Notes: a model not told the origin generated them from the letters alone. A DNA stretch of 64,000 nt from Pseudolabrys sp. FHR47 (GCF_005153485.1 NZ_CP039740.1:4281001-4345000); one strand, 5' to 3'. Shown: positions 36,669-45,470, numbered from the stretch's first letter. Numbers and translations: made by a program.

Positions 36669-37790
36669 TCAGCCGAGAATGCTATCGACCATCGACTTAA
36701 ATTCTGTCGCGTTTGGCTTATAAGGACTGGTGAAGTTAAAGTGACTGGATGCGCAGCTTTCGCTCAGCGCTTCCATCGAGTTTAACGTGTAGCCCAATTG
36801 CCGCAAGGTCGTCGGCAGGGACAACCGCTGCATCATCGCGCGAAGCGCCTCGTGCGCGGCAACTCCGTCCGGCAGATCGAGCGCACGCTCGACATCCTTG
36901 ATTTTCGCGGGCACCTTGTCGCGCAGAAATGCGAGGCTCGCGACCAGCCCGAGCGCGCTTAACACGCCGTGGTGCAGCCCCTGATCGCCACAGCCGATAG
37001 CGATCGCATGCGCCGGACCGAGCCCCTTGCCGATCGCAACGCCGCCCTCGAACGAACCGATCAGCATCTGGAGGCGCGCGTCGAGATCGTCGCCGTTGCG
37101 CGTCGCCTTTTCGACATTCGTCCACACGCGCCGCATGCCGTCGAGCGCGAGCACGTCGGCGAGCGGATTGACCGTCTCTGAAAGATAGCCCTCCACGCAA
37201 TGCGACAGGGCATCGAGCCCCGTGGCGGCGGTCAGGCGCGGAGGCAGAGAGCGCGTGAGTTCTGGATCGCAAACGGCCAGCTTGGGAACGATATAGCGCG
37301 TCGTGATACCGCTCGACATCGTGACCGCGTCAGGATGGATGCCGGCATCAGGAGACGCATCCGATCCAGTGCCGGCGGTGGTCGAAATGACAACGACCGG
37401 CGCAGTCTGGGCACTGATCTTGTCCGACTGGGGCCCGAGATAATCGATGATAGCGCCCGGATGCGTCGCCAGCACCGCGACGAATTTGGCCGTGTCGATC
37501 ACCGATCCGCCACCGAGCGCAATGACGGCGTCGCAGCCGTCCTTTCGGTAGCACCTGAGAGCCTCGTCCGCCCCCTGGAAGGTCGGGTTCTCCGGCACGT
37601 CAGCAAACACCGCGAACGGAAGCTCGCCCGCGAGAACGTGTTTGACGCGATCCAGGTGACCGGCTCGGACGAGGCCGGCGTCGGTCACGACCAAGGGCTT
37701 GGCAATTCCGAGATGAGACAATTCGTCGGCAAGCGTCGCAAGCGCTCCGGCCCCGGCGACAAGACGTGGCAGTTGCAGGGCAAAATTCAT
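36669..37790 (-). CDS. Iron-containing (group III) alcohol dehydrogenase
   Basis: A 373-residue NAD(P)-dependent dehydrogenase or maleylacetate-reductase-like enzyme. The cofactor motif is ALGGGSVIDTAKF, followed by TTAGTGSDASP. Metal ligands are visible in order: Asp and His in TGLDALSHCVEGY, then His in GPAHAIAIGCG and in GLHHGVLSALG. All four are present, so the enzyme should be active. I prefer the ATG at 37790 (MNFALQLPRLVAG); a TTG at 37808 overlapping the upstream stop is an alternative. It lies between the 67-aa protein and the binding-protein gene, in a unit that also has an aldehyde dehydrogenase, suggesting alcohol to aldehyde to acid oxidation. Confidence 0.88.
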   Translation of the reverse strand: MNFALQLPRLVAGAGALATLADELSHLGIAKPLVVTDAGLVRAGHLDRVKHVLAGELPFAVFADVPENPTFQGADEALRCYRKDGCDAVIALGGGSVIDTAKFVAVLATHPGAIIDYLGPQSDKISAQTAPVVVISTTAGTGSDASPDAGIHPDAVTMSSGITTRYIVPKLAVCDPELTRSLPPRLTAATGLDALSHCVEGYLSETVNPLADVLALDGMRRVWTNVEKATRNGDDLDARLQMLIGSFEGGVAIGKGLGPAHAIAIGCGDQGLHHGVLSALGLVASLAFLRDKVPAKIKDVERALDLPDGVAAHEALRAMMQRLSLPTTLRQLGYTLNSMEALSESCASSHFNFTSPYKPNATEFKSMVDSILG

Positions 37791-37804
37791 GACTTGCGAC
37801 CCGC

Positions 37805-38008
37805 TCAACGACGAAACAACATTCCGATCACCGTGAACACAAGTTTTGGAGACAGGAACTTGAAGCCGGCGCGCAACTGCGCCGGCGTCAGCACCGCCTT
37901 CATCGGCATCGCGCCCATGATCTTGCCGCTGATGACCAGCCCGTCCGGATGCTTGTCGACGGCGGTGATGACGATGAGTTCCGAGCGCTCAGGCGTGAGA
38001 AACTTCAT
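37805..38008 (-). CDS. Conserved-looking 67-residue protein of unknown function
   Basis: A small open frame fitted tightly between two oxidoreductase genes: 7 bp after the CrtI-like gene and overlapping or abutting the alcohol dehydrogenase start. The sequence begins MKFLTPERSELIVITAVDKH, has a middle GKIMGAMPMKAVLTPAQLR, and ends in a short hydrophobic segment LVFTVIGMLFRR that could lie against the membrane. The tight packing and normal codon use argue that it is real. I do not recognise a family; it might be a subunit or chaperone of one of the flanking oxidoreductases. Confidence 0.65.
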   Translation of the reverse strand: MKFLTPERSELIVITAVDKHPDGLVISGKIMGAMPMKAVLTPAQLRAGFKFLSPKLVFTVIGMLFRR

Positions 38009-38015
38009 TGATGCC

Positions 38016-39602
38016 CTACCCGATCAGCTTATCGAAGTTGATGCCGAGATCCTCGCACGCCTTGATCGCCGTCGCGCGCCCTGCGCCGCTCACGCTCGAT
38101 ACATTGATCGCCGTGCCGGTGAGATACAGACGGTCGATGCCCGGAACCTTGAGCTTGCCGAGCTCCGGCGTCGGCCGGTGAGCACCGATCTGATGCAGGT
38201 ACTCGCCGGCGCCGCTGACGTCGCCGCGCTGGAACATCGGCGAGTGGCGTGAGATCTCAAGCGGCGTGTCGAACCGTTTGCCCAGAATGTTGGCGTCGGT
38301 GATGTTGGTCGTGTACTCGCGATAGCGCTCCAGGAACCAGTTTCCGATCTCTTCGCCGCGCTCGTCCCAAGCCTCGGAGCCACCCTCGCGCAGATCGAAC
38401 GGCGAGAAGCCATAGACCGTAATCGCAGCACGTCCCTCCGGCACCTGAGTCGGGTCGAACTGGCACTGCATGTGCGAAGCCATGGTGCAGTCCGTCGATC
38501 CGGGTGCCCAGACATCGCCATAGCGGAAATTGTCGAACAGCCGCAGGAAACGCTCCAGCGTCGACGGCGTATAGTTTGCGAGGATGACGCGGCCCGCATC
38601 GTCGCCGGCCTTGTACTTCGGCGGCTCTTTGAGAGCGAGATGCAACGGCGCGATGCAGAAGGAGCCGGTCTGAACGCGGCGGGCGCGCGCGGCGATGCCG
38701 GGATCGACGGTTTCGACCATATCACCGATCAGCCAAGGATGGATCTGGCCGATCACGGCGTTTTTAGCCTTGATCGTTTCGCCGCCTTTGAGGCGGACGC
38801 CGACGGCGCGGCCGCCCTGGACGAGCACCTTCTCGACCTCGGTCTCCTTGCGCATTTCGGCGCCATAGCTGTTCAAGCAATTGATCAGCGCCGTCACCAG
38901 CGCGCCGCTGCCGCCGATCGGAACGCCGATCGGATAAGTGTGCACCATGCCGGGCATCGTATAGAGGATGAAGCCCGTCCCTTTGTCTTCGGGCGCGGTC
39001 AAGGTCTCGGCCGAGAACTTGAGCAGATGGATGATGAGCTTGTCGCTCTCGAACCACTCGCGGCAAATGTCGAGCTTGCTCTGCATCAACGCGCGGAAAA
39101 TCTCCTGCCCTTCCGGGCTTTGGTCGAGCAGCGCGAAGAACTGCCCCTGCGGCGGCGACGGCACGAACAAGCTTTGCGTCACGAGCGGCACGACCTTCAT
39201 GCTCATCTCGGCGAACCGGCGATAGGCCTCGGCGTCGCGCGGTGAGATCTTGGCGATCGACTGACAGGTCCGGTCCACGTCCTTGTAGGTGATCAGGCTG
39301 GTCTGATCGTCGAAGATCGTGGAGTAAACGGCGTCGGGGTAGAGATACTTCAGGCCATGCTTCGACAGCAGCTTGAGCTCGTCGTTGAGGATCAACGGGT
39401 TGGCCTGGATGTTGACGTGCAGCGAGGAATGCACATCGAACTTGAAGCCGGGCTCCAGAATTTCCTGGGTGACAACACCGCCACCAAACCAGTTGTTGCG
39501 CTCGAGGATGAGCACTTTCTGGCCAGCTTTCGCCAGATATGCCGCCGTGGTGAGACCGTTGTGCCCCGACCCGACAACAATCACGTCATATTCGTTAGCC
39601 AT
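38016..39602 (-). CDS. CrtI/phytoene-desaturase-like FAD oxidoreductase
   Basis: A 528-residue flavoenzyme of the phytoene dehydrogenase superfamily. The N-terminus DVIVVGSGHNGLTTAAYLAK then KVLILERNNWFGGGV is the FAD-binding fold with its second Glu/Arg element. The C-terminal LYLTGTAINVSSVSGAGRAT is the conserved closing motif. No carotenoid synthesis genes are nearby, so a catabolic desaturase or alcohol/amine oxidase role alongside the aldehyde and alcohol dehydrogenases is more likely than pigment formation. The start at 39602 has TAGGAAG upstream. Confidence 0.87.
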   Translation of the reverse strand: MANEYDVIVVGSGHNGLTTAAYLAKAGQKVLILERNNWFGGGVVTQEILEPGFKFDVHSSLHVNIQANPLILNDELKLLSKHGLKYLYPDAVYSTIFDDQTSLITYKDVDRTCQSIAKISPRDAEAYRRFAEMSMKVVPLVTQSLFVPSPPQGQFFALLDQSPEGQEIFRALMQSKLDICREWFESDKLIIHLLKFSAETLTAPEDKGTGFILYTMPGMVHTYPIGVPIGGSGALVTALINCLNSYGAEMRKETEVEKVLVQGGRAVGVRLKGGETIKAKNAVIGQIHPWLIGDMVETVDPGIAARARRVQTGSFCIAPLHLALKEPPKYKAGDDAGRVILANYTPSTLERFLRLFDNFRYGDVWAPGSTDCTMASHMQCQFDPTQVPEGRAAITVYGFSPFDLREGGSEAWDERGEEIGNWFLERYREYTTNITDANILGKRFDTPLEISRHSPMFQRGDVSGAGEYLHQIGAHRPTPELGKLKVPGIDRLYLTGTAINVSSVSGAGRATAIKACEDLGINFDKLIG

Positions 39603-39670
39603 CGTACTTCCTACCTTGCATATGCTGCTGCACGCCGGACCCTGGGCCCCGCGGCGAATGATGCGATCAA

Positions 39671-41119
39671 TCAGATCGGATAGTGCTGGTCCGGGTCTTC
39701 GACGCTGACCCAGTGCATTTCCGTGAATTCATTGATTCCGGCGTGACCGCCGAAACGGCCATAGCCGCTCGCCTTCATCCCGCCGAGCGGCATCTGCGCT
39801 TCGTCGTAAACGGTCGGTCCATTGATGTGGCAGCAGCCGAACTCGAGGCGTCGCGCAATCTCCAGCGCCCCTTTGACATCGCGCGAGAAGATCCCCGCTT
39901 TCAAGCCATATTCAGTGTCATTGGCGACCCGGATCGCCTCTTCAACGCCGTTCACCCGCACCATGCAGGTCACAGGACCGAACGACTCCTCGTAATAGAT
40001 CTTCATCTCCGGCGTGACCTTGTCGAGCAGCGTCGGCTGCATGATCGCACCCTCGACCGCGCCGCGAACGAGCGCCTCAGCGCCTTTGCTGACGGCATCG
40101 TCGATCAATCGATCGACCCGCTGCGCCGCCTCTTTGCTGATCAACGCCCCGAGAGGCGCGTTCGATTTCATCGGATCGCCGGCGCTGAGCGACTCGACTT
40201 TCTTCTTCATCTTCGCGGCGAACTCATCGGCGATCTTGCTGTCGAGCACGAGCCGTTCGGTCGACATACAAATCTGGCCTTGGTGCATATAGGCGCCAAA
40301 GGCCGCCGCGCGCACGGCGTTATCGATATCCGCATCTTCCAGCACCAAAAGCGGCGCCTTGCCGCCCAGCTCCAGGAGGACCGGCTTGAGATACTTGGCG
40401 CCCAACGCAGCGACAACGCGGCCGACAGCCGTGGAGCCGGTGAAGTTCACGCGGTGCACCGCGGGATGAGCGACAATGGCCTCGACCACTTCGGGCGCGT
40501 CCTCGCGCGTGTGCGTGATGAAATTCATCACCCCGGGCGGCAGGCCGGCGTCGATCATCAATTGGGCGAGCAGAAACTGCGTGCCCGGGCTGTTCTCCGA
40601 CGCCTTCAAGACGACGGTGTTGCCGCAGGCGAGCGCCGTGCCGAAGGCGCGAACCGCAAGAATGATCGGCGCATTCCAGGGCACAATCGACAGAATGACG
40701 CCGACAGGGCGCCGGAATGCGAAAGAGTACGAACCGGGCTTGTCGGCGGGAATGATCTCGCCCTTGATGTGCGTGGTGATGGATGCGGCTTCACGCAACA
40801 TCCCGGCCGCCAGTTTCACGTTGAACCGCACCCAGGGCATGGAGGCGCCGGTCTCGCCGATCATGCTTTCGACAAAGGTCTCCGCCCGCTCGTCGAGCAA
40901 CTGAGCCGCCTTCAGCAAGATGTCGCGTCGCTCATTGGGACCCGTTTTGGACCAGGCCGGAAAAGCCTTGGCACACGACTCGACGGCCCTGATGGCATCC
41001 TGCGCTTTGGCTGCGGCGAACGTTGTTACGGGGGCTCCGGTCACCGGATTGGCGCGAACCGCCACACCCGCTCCGAGCGCGGGAACGCGCGCATTATCAA
41101 GCAGCAGCCCTGCATCCAT
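39671..41119 (-). CDS. Aldehyde dehydrogenase (aromatic/salicylaldehyde or vanillin dehydrogenase type)
   Basis: A 482-residue NAD(P)-dependent enzyme. The catalytic Glu is in LLELGGKAPLLVLEDAD, the Cys in HQGQICMSTERLVL, and the cofactor region is SIVPWNAPIILAVRAFGTAL. The HQGQICMST form is seen in aromatic aldehyde dehydrogenases such as salicylaldehyde and vanillin dehydrogenases. It is the first gene of the long minus-strand unit. I choose the ATG at 41119 (MDAGLLLDN), preceded by GGTGAGGA; a GTG at 41131 is possible. An operator-like palindrome lies about 50-95 bp upstream. Confidence 0.88.
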   Translation of the reverse strand: MDAGLLLDNARVPALGAGVAVRANPVTGAPVTTFAAAKAQDAIRAVESCAKAFPAWSKTGPNERRDILLKAAQLLDERAETFVESMIGETGASMPWVRFNVKLAAGMLREAASITTHIKGEIIPADKPGSYSFAFRRPVGVILSIVPWNAPIILAVRAFGTALACGNTVVLKASENSPGTQFLLAQLMIDAGLPPGVMNFITHTREDAPEVVEAIVAHPAVHRVNFTGSTAVGRVVAALGAKYLKPVLLELGGKAPLLVLEDADIDNAVRAAAFGAYMHQGQICMSTERLVLDSKIADEFAAKMKKKVESLSAGDPMKSNAPLGALISKEAAQRVDRLIDDAVSKGAEALVRGAVEGAIMQPTLLDKVTPEMKIYYEESFGPVTCMVRVNGVEEAIRVANDTEYGLKAGIFSRDVKGALEIARRLEFGCCHINGPTVYDEAQMPLGGMKASGYGRFGGHAGINEFTEMHWVSVEDPDQHYPI

Positions 41120-41166
41120 GACGATCCTCACCAGCCAGTGTTTTTCTCGGTAGCCCGGAGGAAAGC

Positions 41167-41213
41167 AAAAACTGAGAGTACTGTCAAAACTTTTTGAGAG
41201 CTTTCTCAGTTTT
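41167..41213. promoter_or_regulatory. Operator-like inverted repeat upstream of the ALDH-Liv unit
   Basis: AAAACTGAGA (41167-41176) is repeated in perfect inverse as TCTCAGTTTT (41204-41213). A second copy of the half-site, AAAACT with TGAGA, occurs between them, giving an inner TGAGA-GCTT-TCTCA palindrome (41195-41208). The composite symmetry suits a dimeric regulator acting at the promoter of the gene starting at 41119; the TetR protein at 42262 is the nearest candidate. Confidence 0.5.
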
Positions 41214-41273
41214 GTGAAATGCCGGTGCTCGGCAGGCGGAGGAATACATCTCTATCGCTCTCCCGGACGGGCA

Positions 41274-41307
41274 ACGCGGCTGCGGCGCAACGGCACCGCA
41301 GCCGCGT
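41274..41307. terminator. 12-bp perfect hairpin between the PEBP gene and the ALDH promoter
   Basis: ACGCGGCTGCGG (41274-41285) and CCGCAGCCGCGT (41296-41307) with a 10-base loop. It lies downstream of the leftward PEBP gene and could end its transcript before the ALDH promoter. There is no T-run on either side, so intrinsic termination is uncertain. Confidence 0.45.
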
Positions 41308-41385
41308 CGATGGTGCGCAGAAATGGTCCTATTATCGGCCTTCAACAGATGCTTTCCCGGCTTGCTCAACCTCCCGCTTTCGCGG

Positions 41386-41982
41386 TCAATGACCGAAGCG
41401 GCCAACAAGGCCCGTTGCCGCGATCGCGTTCGACCCGATTGCCTCGAGCAACTGCGTTTGCGTCAACCCGGTCTGCAGCGCTCCCGGCTCCAGCTTCGTC
41501 GCGACCAGCGTGAAAACATAATGGTGAGCCCCCGATCCTTTGGGCGGGCACGGTCCAAGATAGGCATTTTGGCCAAGCACGTTCCGGCCACCGACAAGTT
41601 TGGCTGACGCATCCGTACCCGCTCCTTCGGGGAGCGAGTTGGCCGCGCCATCGATCCCATAAGCCAGCCAATGCGTGACGCCCAGGCCATTGCGCCCTTC
41701 TTGGTCATGAACGATCAGCGCGAAGCTGCGCGTCCCCTGAGGCGCGTTGCTCCACTGCAAGGGAGGCGACACATTCTCGCCGACACAGTTCGGATTGGCG
41801 GGATTCTTGCCGGCGTATTTCACCGCCATCACGGCATTGTCGCCGAAAGCCGGCGACGTCAGTTGAAAATGGCGCTCCTGCGCATGCGTAACCTGCCCAA
41901 AACCGAAAACAATCGCCAAGGCCGTCAACAGAAGAGCCGACAGAGATAAACGCACGCCACAGGCCGACGATACACAACGCAT
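41386..41982 (-). CDS. Secreted YbhB/YbcL-family (PEBP, Raf-kinase-inhibitor-like) protein
   Basis: A 198-residue protein of the phosphatidylethanolamine-binding fold. After a Sec signal (LSLSALLLTALAIVFGFGQV, likely cut near THAQ), the mature chain has the bacterial PEBP pattern: FGDNAVMAVKYAGKNPANPN, then NVSPPLQWSNAPQGTRSFAL, HDQE and THWLAYGID, and GPCPPKGSGAHHYVFTL. The ligand and role of these proteins are poorly known. The ATG at 41982 is chosen because AGGAGG lies 6 bases upstream; an earlier ATG at 41997 sits on top of that site. It may be controlled by the divergent TetR gene. Confidence 0.87.
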   Translation of the reverse strand: MRCVSSACGVRLSLSALLLTALAIVFGFGQVTHAQERHFQLTSPAFGDNAVMAVKYAGKNPANPNCVGENVSPPLQWSNAPQGTRSFALIVHDQEGRNGLGVTHWLAYGIDGAANSLPEGAGTDASAKLVGGRNVLGQNAYLGPCPPKGSGAHHYVFTLVATKLEPGALQTGLTQTQLLEAIGSNAIAATGLVGRFGH

Positions 41983-42226
41983 GGTCTTCCTCCTCATATT
42001 GTTGTTCTAAGATTGACCCAACTTCACCCGTGCCACCCCAGTTCGAACGGCAATTGCCGAGCGTCTCGGGCGCTCGCGACCGGCATTCACCCACGCCGCG
42101 GACGGCAGTCCACCTCCGTTGCGGGATAAATACCAGTTCGAGCATAATGCTTGCGCATAACCCCAGAGACTGCAATCAATCGCATAGGCCACCTCGCATT
42201 CCGAGCGAATCTTTCCGCGAGTGATA

Positions 42227-42260
42227 GACTTCGAAAACTGGGCTAATAGAGGACTTCGAA
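42227..42260. promoter_or_regulatory. Direct repeat GACTTCGAA just before the TetR gene
   Basis: GACTTCGAA occurs at 42227-42235 and again at 42252-42260, 25 bp apart, each containing the TTCGAA palindrome; the second copy sits 1 bp before the TetR start. It could be an autoregulatory site for the TetR protein. Evidence is limited to the repeat itself. Confidence 0.3.
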
Positions 42261-42261
42261 C

Positions 42262-42939
42262 TTGGTGAGAACCAAGCGCTTCAGAACAATCGCCACCGAT
42301 CAGGACAAGAGCGCCCGCACGAAGGCGCTTCTCATGGACGCCGCAGTAACGGCGTTCGCCAAGCATGGCGTCGAGGGCGCGGCGATCAGCCAGATTACGT
42401 CCATCGCTCAGGTCGCCAACGGCACCTTCTATTATCACTTCCGCGACAAGGCCGAGTTGGTCGACGCGGTGGCGCACGCGATCGCGGCCTCTCTCGTCGA
42501 TCAGGTCGACAACGCCATCGGCGGCGTTACCAATGGTGCCGAGCGCGTCGCACTGGCGACTCAGTACTTCATTCATATCGCGGCCGCCGACCCTGAATGG
42601 GGCCGTCTCGTCGCCGAGGCAATGGTCAATACAGGTCCTTTCAGAACCCAAATCTCGCGCGGCATTCGAAAGGACGTCGCCATCGGCATCGAGCAAGGTC
42701 ATTTTGATGTGGAGCTCACCGATCTGCTGCTGACGAGTTTGTTGGCGATCGTCGGTACCGCTATCAGGGAGCGGCTGGACGATCCTAAGGCTGCCCACTC
42801 TGAGGGCGCTGCCGCCGAAATGATCTTGCGGGTCCTTGGCTTACCGCCCCAGTCGGCCCGCGCGCTGCCGACCCGCGTGATCGAAAAGTTTGGCGACGTT
42901 GCCCAGCGGCAGTCGAACCGTCCTGCCCGGAAAGGTTAG
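42262..42939 (+). CDS. TetR-family transcriptional regulator
   Basis: A 225-residue repressor. The N-terminal helix-turn-helix reads MDAAVTAFAKHGVEGAAISQ, then ITSIAQVANGTFYYHFRDKAEL, the standard TetR DNA-binding region. The C-terminal ligand domain is not assignable by eye. The start is TTG at 42262 (or GTG at 42265), with AGAGGA 9-12 bases upstream. It is divergent from the PEBP gene, and through it from the ALDH-Liv unit. It is a natural candidate to control one or both. Confidence 0.9.
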   Translation: MVRTKRFRTIATDQDKSARTKALLMDAAVTAFAKHGVEGAAISQITSIAQVANGTFYYHFRDKAELVDAVAHAIAASLVDQVDNAIGGVTNGAERVALATQYFIHIAAADPEWGRLVAEAMVNTGPFRTQISRGIRKDVAIGIEQGHFDVELTDLLLTSLLAIVGTAIRERLDDPKAAHSEGAAAEMILRVLGLPPQSARALPTRVIEKFGDVAQRQSNRPARKG

Positions 42940-43147
42940 GAGTCGCGTTCCGTAGCGCGTCCTAGATCACTCTCCGGGGTAGGCAGAACCTGTCTACACG
43001 AATGAGCTTGCTTCGTTGAACCGGCGGGCCGGCAGCGTTTGCCAAAACCGGACAATTTCAACTCAGCGCAGCCGGAAAAGGAGAGGCCGAATAAGCGGCC
43101 TCCCTTCGCCAAGTCCAAACCTACTTGGTCGTGAGCTTCGACATTCG

Positions 43148-44170
43148 CTAGCGTGACTTGCCCGCAGAAAGCGGCATCGAGAAGTTAAGCCAGAACAAGT
43201 TCACGCCCATGTCGTTCTCAGTATGCACCGCGTGCAGATATTTTGCTGATACCGTCATGTGGTTCTGGAAGGTATAGGCGAGCATCGGCCCGATCTTGAC
43301 GTGTTGGATCCTCGATCCAGCACCGTTGGTATTGTATAACGCACCGGCCGGCACGACCACACCGTTGATGGTGTCATCCTCGATCTGCTGGATAAAGTTG
43401 CCGATCACGCCGAACTGCCACGGTCCGGAACGCTTCACAGCCGTAACATCGAGGAAGTAAGTCGTCCCTGAATGATAACCTGTAATCGTGTTCTTAGTAT
43501 TGAAGTCGAGCACGTTGTTTAAGGTGATGTTCCAGTTGTTGCCGAGATAGCTAACCGCAAAGTACGGCTCAAAGGTCCAGAAATTATTGGCAAAACTATC
43601 GGCGTCGACTTGCTCGCGTCCTGATCCCGATCCCGATCCATTGAACGCGAACCGGTTGTAGGTATGAGTAAAAGTACCGTCCTTTATATAGATCGACGCC
43701 CCGGATCCAATGAACCAGCCATTGCCGAGATTCCAGGACAACATGACCGGCGTGACGATCGTGTTGAACATCGCAGTCGTCGTTACGGACGGGTTCCCGC
43801 CTGAATACGAGGTTTTCAGATAGGTAAACGGCTGGGTAATCATCGCCGCATACCTGGCCCCGAGAAATTCCACGCCAGGAACCCACATCAGTTGGGGAGA
43901 TACACCGAAAGTTACGGACTTCGGTTGGCCAACTCCCGCTGCCGGAATGCTGGCGTTACTTCCGGAATCACCTTTTAGTGAACTCCATTTTGGGCTTAGA
44001 GACAGGTTGAAGTACCAACCGTTCGGAGGCAACGCCCCCACCGGAACGCCGGTGGTCACTCCCGGCAGCATTGGACTGAACTTCTCCATGCTGACGGCTG
44101 AGCTGACGGTCCACACCGACATGACGGATGCAATACAAGCGCCCGCTGCAAATCTCATTATGCAATTCAT
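43148..44170 (-). CDS. Outer-membrane channel-like protein, SphA / phenol MetA-degradation family
   Basis: A 340-residue predicted beta-barrel with a Sec signal (CIMRFAAGACIASVMSVWTV, cut near SSAVSM). The chain alternates aromatic and small residues, with repeated Asn/Gly/Thr-rich turns such as YLKTSYSGGNPSVTTTAMFN, and ends in a strand with Phe (LFWLNFSMPLSAGKSR). Family members are induced by and may take up hydrophobic compounds (sphingosine, aromatic compounds). The gene is clearly AT-richer than its surroundings: bases 43441-43500 have 25 G+C out of 60. That suggests acquisition from another source. Confidence 0.75.
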   Translation of the reverse strand: MNCIMRFAAGACIASVMSVWTVSSAVSMEKFSPMLPGVTTGVPVGALPPNGWYFNLSLSPKWSSLKGDSGSNASIPAAGVGQPKSVTFGVSPQLMWVPGVEFLGARYAAMITQPFTYLKTSYSGGNPSVTTTAMFNTIVTPVMLSWNLGNGWFIGSGASIYIKDGTFTHTYNRFAFNGSGSGSGREQVDADSFANNFWTFEPYFAVSYLGNNWNITLNNVLDFNTKNTITGYHSGTTYFLDVTAVKRSGPWQFGVIGNFIQQIEDDTINGVVVPAGALYNTNGAGSRIQHVKIGPMLAYTFQNHMTVSAKYLHAVHTENDMGVNLFWLNFSMPLSAGKSR

Positions 44171-44486
44171 AATTATGCCCCCACACTATGCGTTTCCCAG
44201 GGGGTTGCGCGCGTTGCGACGCTTTCGTGATATTATAAACCCCTGACCCGGTTGCTAGTTTATCGGGAGCCAGCATTGTTCAGAATGCTCAAGAATATCG
44301 ACTTCGGCACAGATCGTACTTTTGTTGTTCTCAATATTTGTATGCGCGCGCATGCTCAAATGCTGCACTTGCACAAATCGTATCTGGCATCGCCGTCGTC
44401 ACGACCGCGAACGCTCGACGTCAAATATTGACGACCTCATGAATACACTTCGGCGATTGACGCCCAGACTTTCCGATCCTCAATTT
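44171..44486. other. AT-rich intergenic region, 316 bp, upstream of the outer-membrane protein
   Basis: This holds the promoter of the leftward outer-membrane protein gene and the 3' end of the AraC transcript. Reading leftward, a perfect TATAAT (complement of 44232-44237) lies about 62 bases before the start codon; a matching -35 box is not clear. Composition is low for this window (44281-44340 has 23 G+C of 60). I see no gene, and no obvious terminator after the AraC gene. Confidence 0.45.
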
Positions 44487-45470
44487 TCAAACACGGACAA
44501 TTTGCCGTCGAATACACATATCGCTCGGACTGACACCCATCACGCGCCTGAATGTGCGGGAAAACGTGACCGGAGATGCATACCCGAGTTCTTCTGACAC
44601 GAGCCCGATCGGAACGCCTGCTCCCAATCGTCGTACTGCGATGCACATGCGCCATTCCGTCACGAAATGCATTGGCGTTTGACCAACGCAATCAAAAAAA
44701 ACACGTGAGAATGGGGCTCGTGACATGTTTGCTTGAGCCGCAAGCGTCGCCACCGTCCAGTTATCCCCTGGGTTACGATGGATAGCTTGTAGAGCACGCC
44801 CAATCTTGGGATGCAGCAAGCCGGATAACCAGCCTCTCGCCTCCGGAGCGCGAGTCCGGAGAAACGCGCGGACCGACTGAATGAACGCTAGATCTGCGAT
44901 GCGGCCCGCGGCGGCCGCATAGCCGGGGATCGCCGATGATTCGTCGCTAGCAATAATGTCCAGTAACAATTCCAACGCGGGAAGCAATCCGTGATCAGCG
45001 GCGGGCACATGCAATAGACCCGGAAGCGATGCGACAAGCGGGTTTCGACGCGACTCGTGAATTCCCGAAACGACATCCAGAATGATGCAGTCGCTCCCTG
45101 CCTGCTCGCTCGAAAAGCGGATTGGCCGAGTGTACTGATGACCAGTACGCCATATGGAGTGCCCTACAGAATGAAGCAGCGATGCCACCGGCTTGGCAGC
45201 CAGACCTGGCTCCGATGCCAAGTAGTGGATTTTGCCTCGCGGAAAGACGATTATATCGCCTTTTCTAACCCGAACTGTCGGAAGTTCATCGCCATAGCAC
45301 CACGTTTCACCGTCCAGGATGATGTGACTGATGACCGCGTCGAGCTTTGGATGCTCTATCGCCCAAGGAGCACTCATCCCGAATATCGCCAGGACCGTGC
45401 TTTCCATTTGAATGGAAGAAAGCGCGTCGCTAAGCGGATCATCCGTTTTGATTGCGCGACTTTCAGTCAT
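44487..45470 (-). CDS. AraC-family transcriptional regulator with N-terminal cupin sensor
   Basis: A 327-residue activator. The N-terminal half is a cupin-like sensor (VISHIILDGETWCYGDELPT, then KGDIIVFPRGKIHYLASEPG). The C-terminal 100 residues are the double helix-turn-helix: WTVATLAAQANMSRAPFSRV and PIGLVSEELGYASPVTFSRT, closing with FRRVMGVSPSDM. It follows the CocE-type hydrolase gene on the same strand with a 69-bp gap and precedes the outer-membrane protein gene, which it may control. Composition is lower in G+C than the window average, like that gene. Confidence 0.9.
   Translation of the reverse strand: MTESRAIKTDDPLSDALSSIQMESTVLAIFGMSAPWAIEHPKLDAVISHIILDGETWCYGDELPTVRVRKGDIIVFPRGKIHYLASEPGLAAKPVASLLHSVGHSIWRTGHQYTRPIRFSSEQAGSDCIILDVVSGIHESRRNPLVASLPGLLHVPAADHGLLPALELLLDIIASDESSAIPGYAAAAGRIADLAFIQSVRAFLRTRAPEARGWLSGLLHPKIGRALQAIHRNPGDNWTVATLAAQANMSRAPFSRVFFDCVGQTPMHFVTEWRMCIAVRRLGAGVPIGLVSEELGYASPVTFSRTFRRVMGVSPSDMCIRRQIVRV

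Noticed and set aside
38016..39602. Carotenoid biosynthesis function for the CrtI-like protein
   Set aside because: No phytoene synthase or other carotenoid gene is near; the unit is catabolic in make-up.
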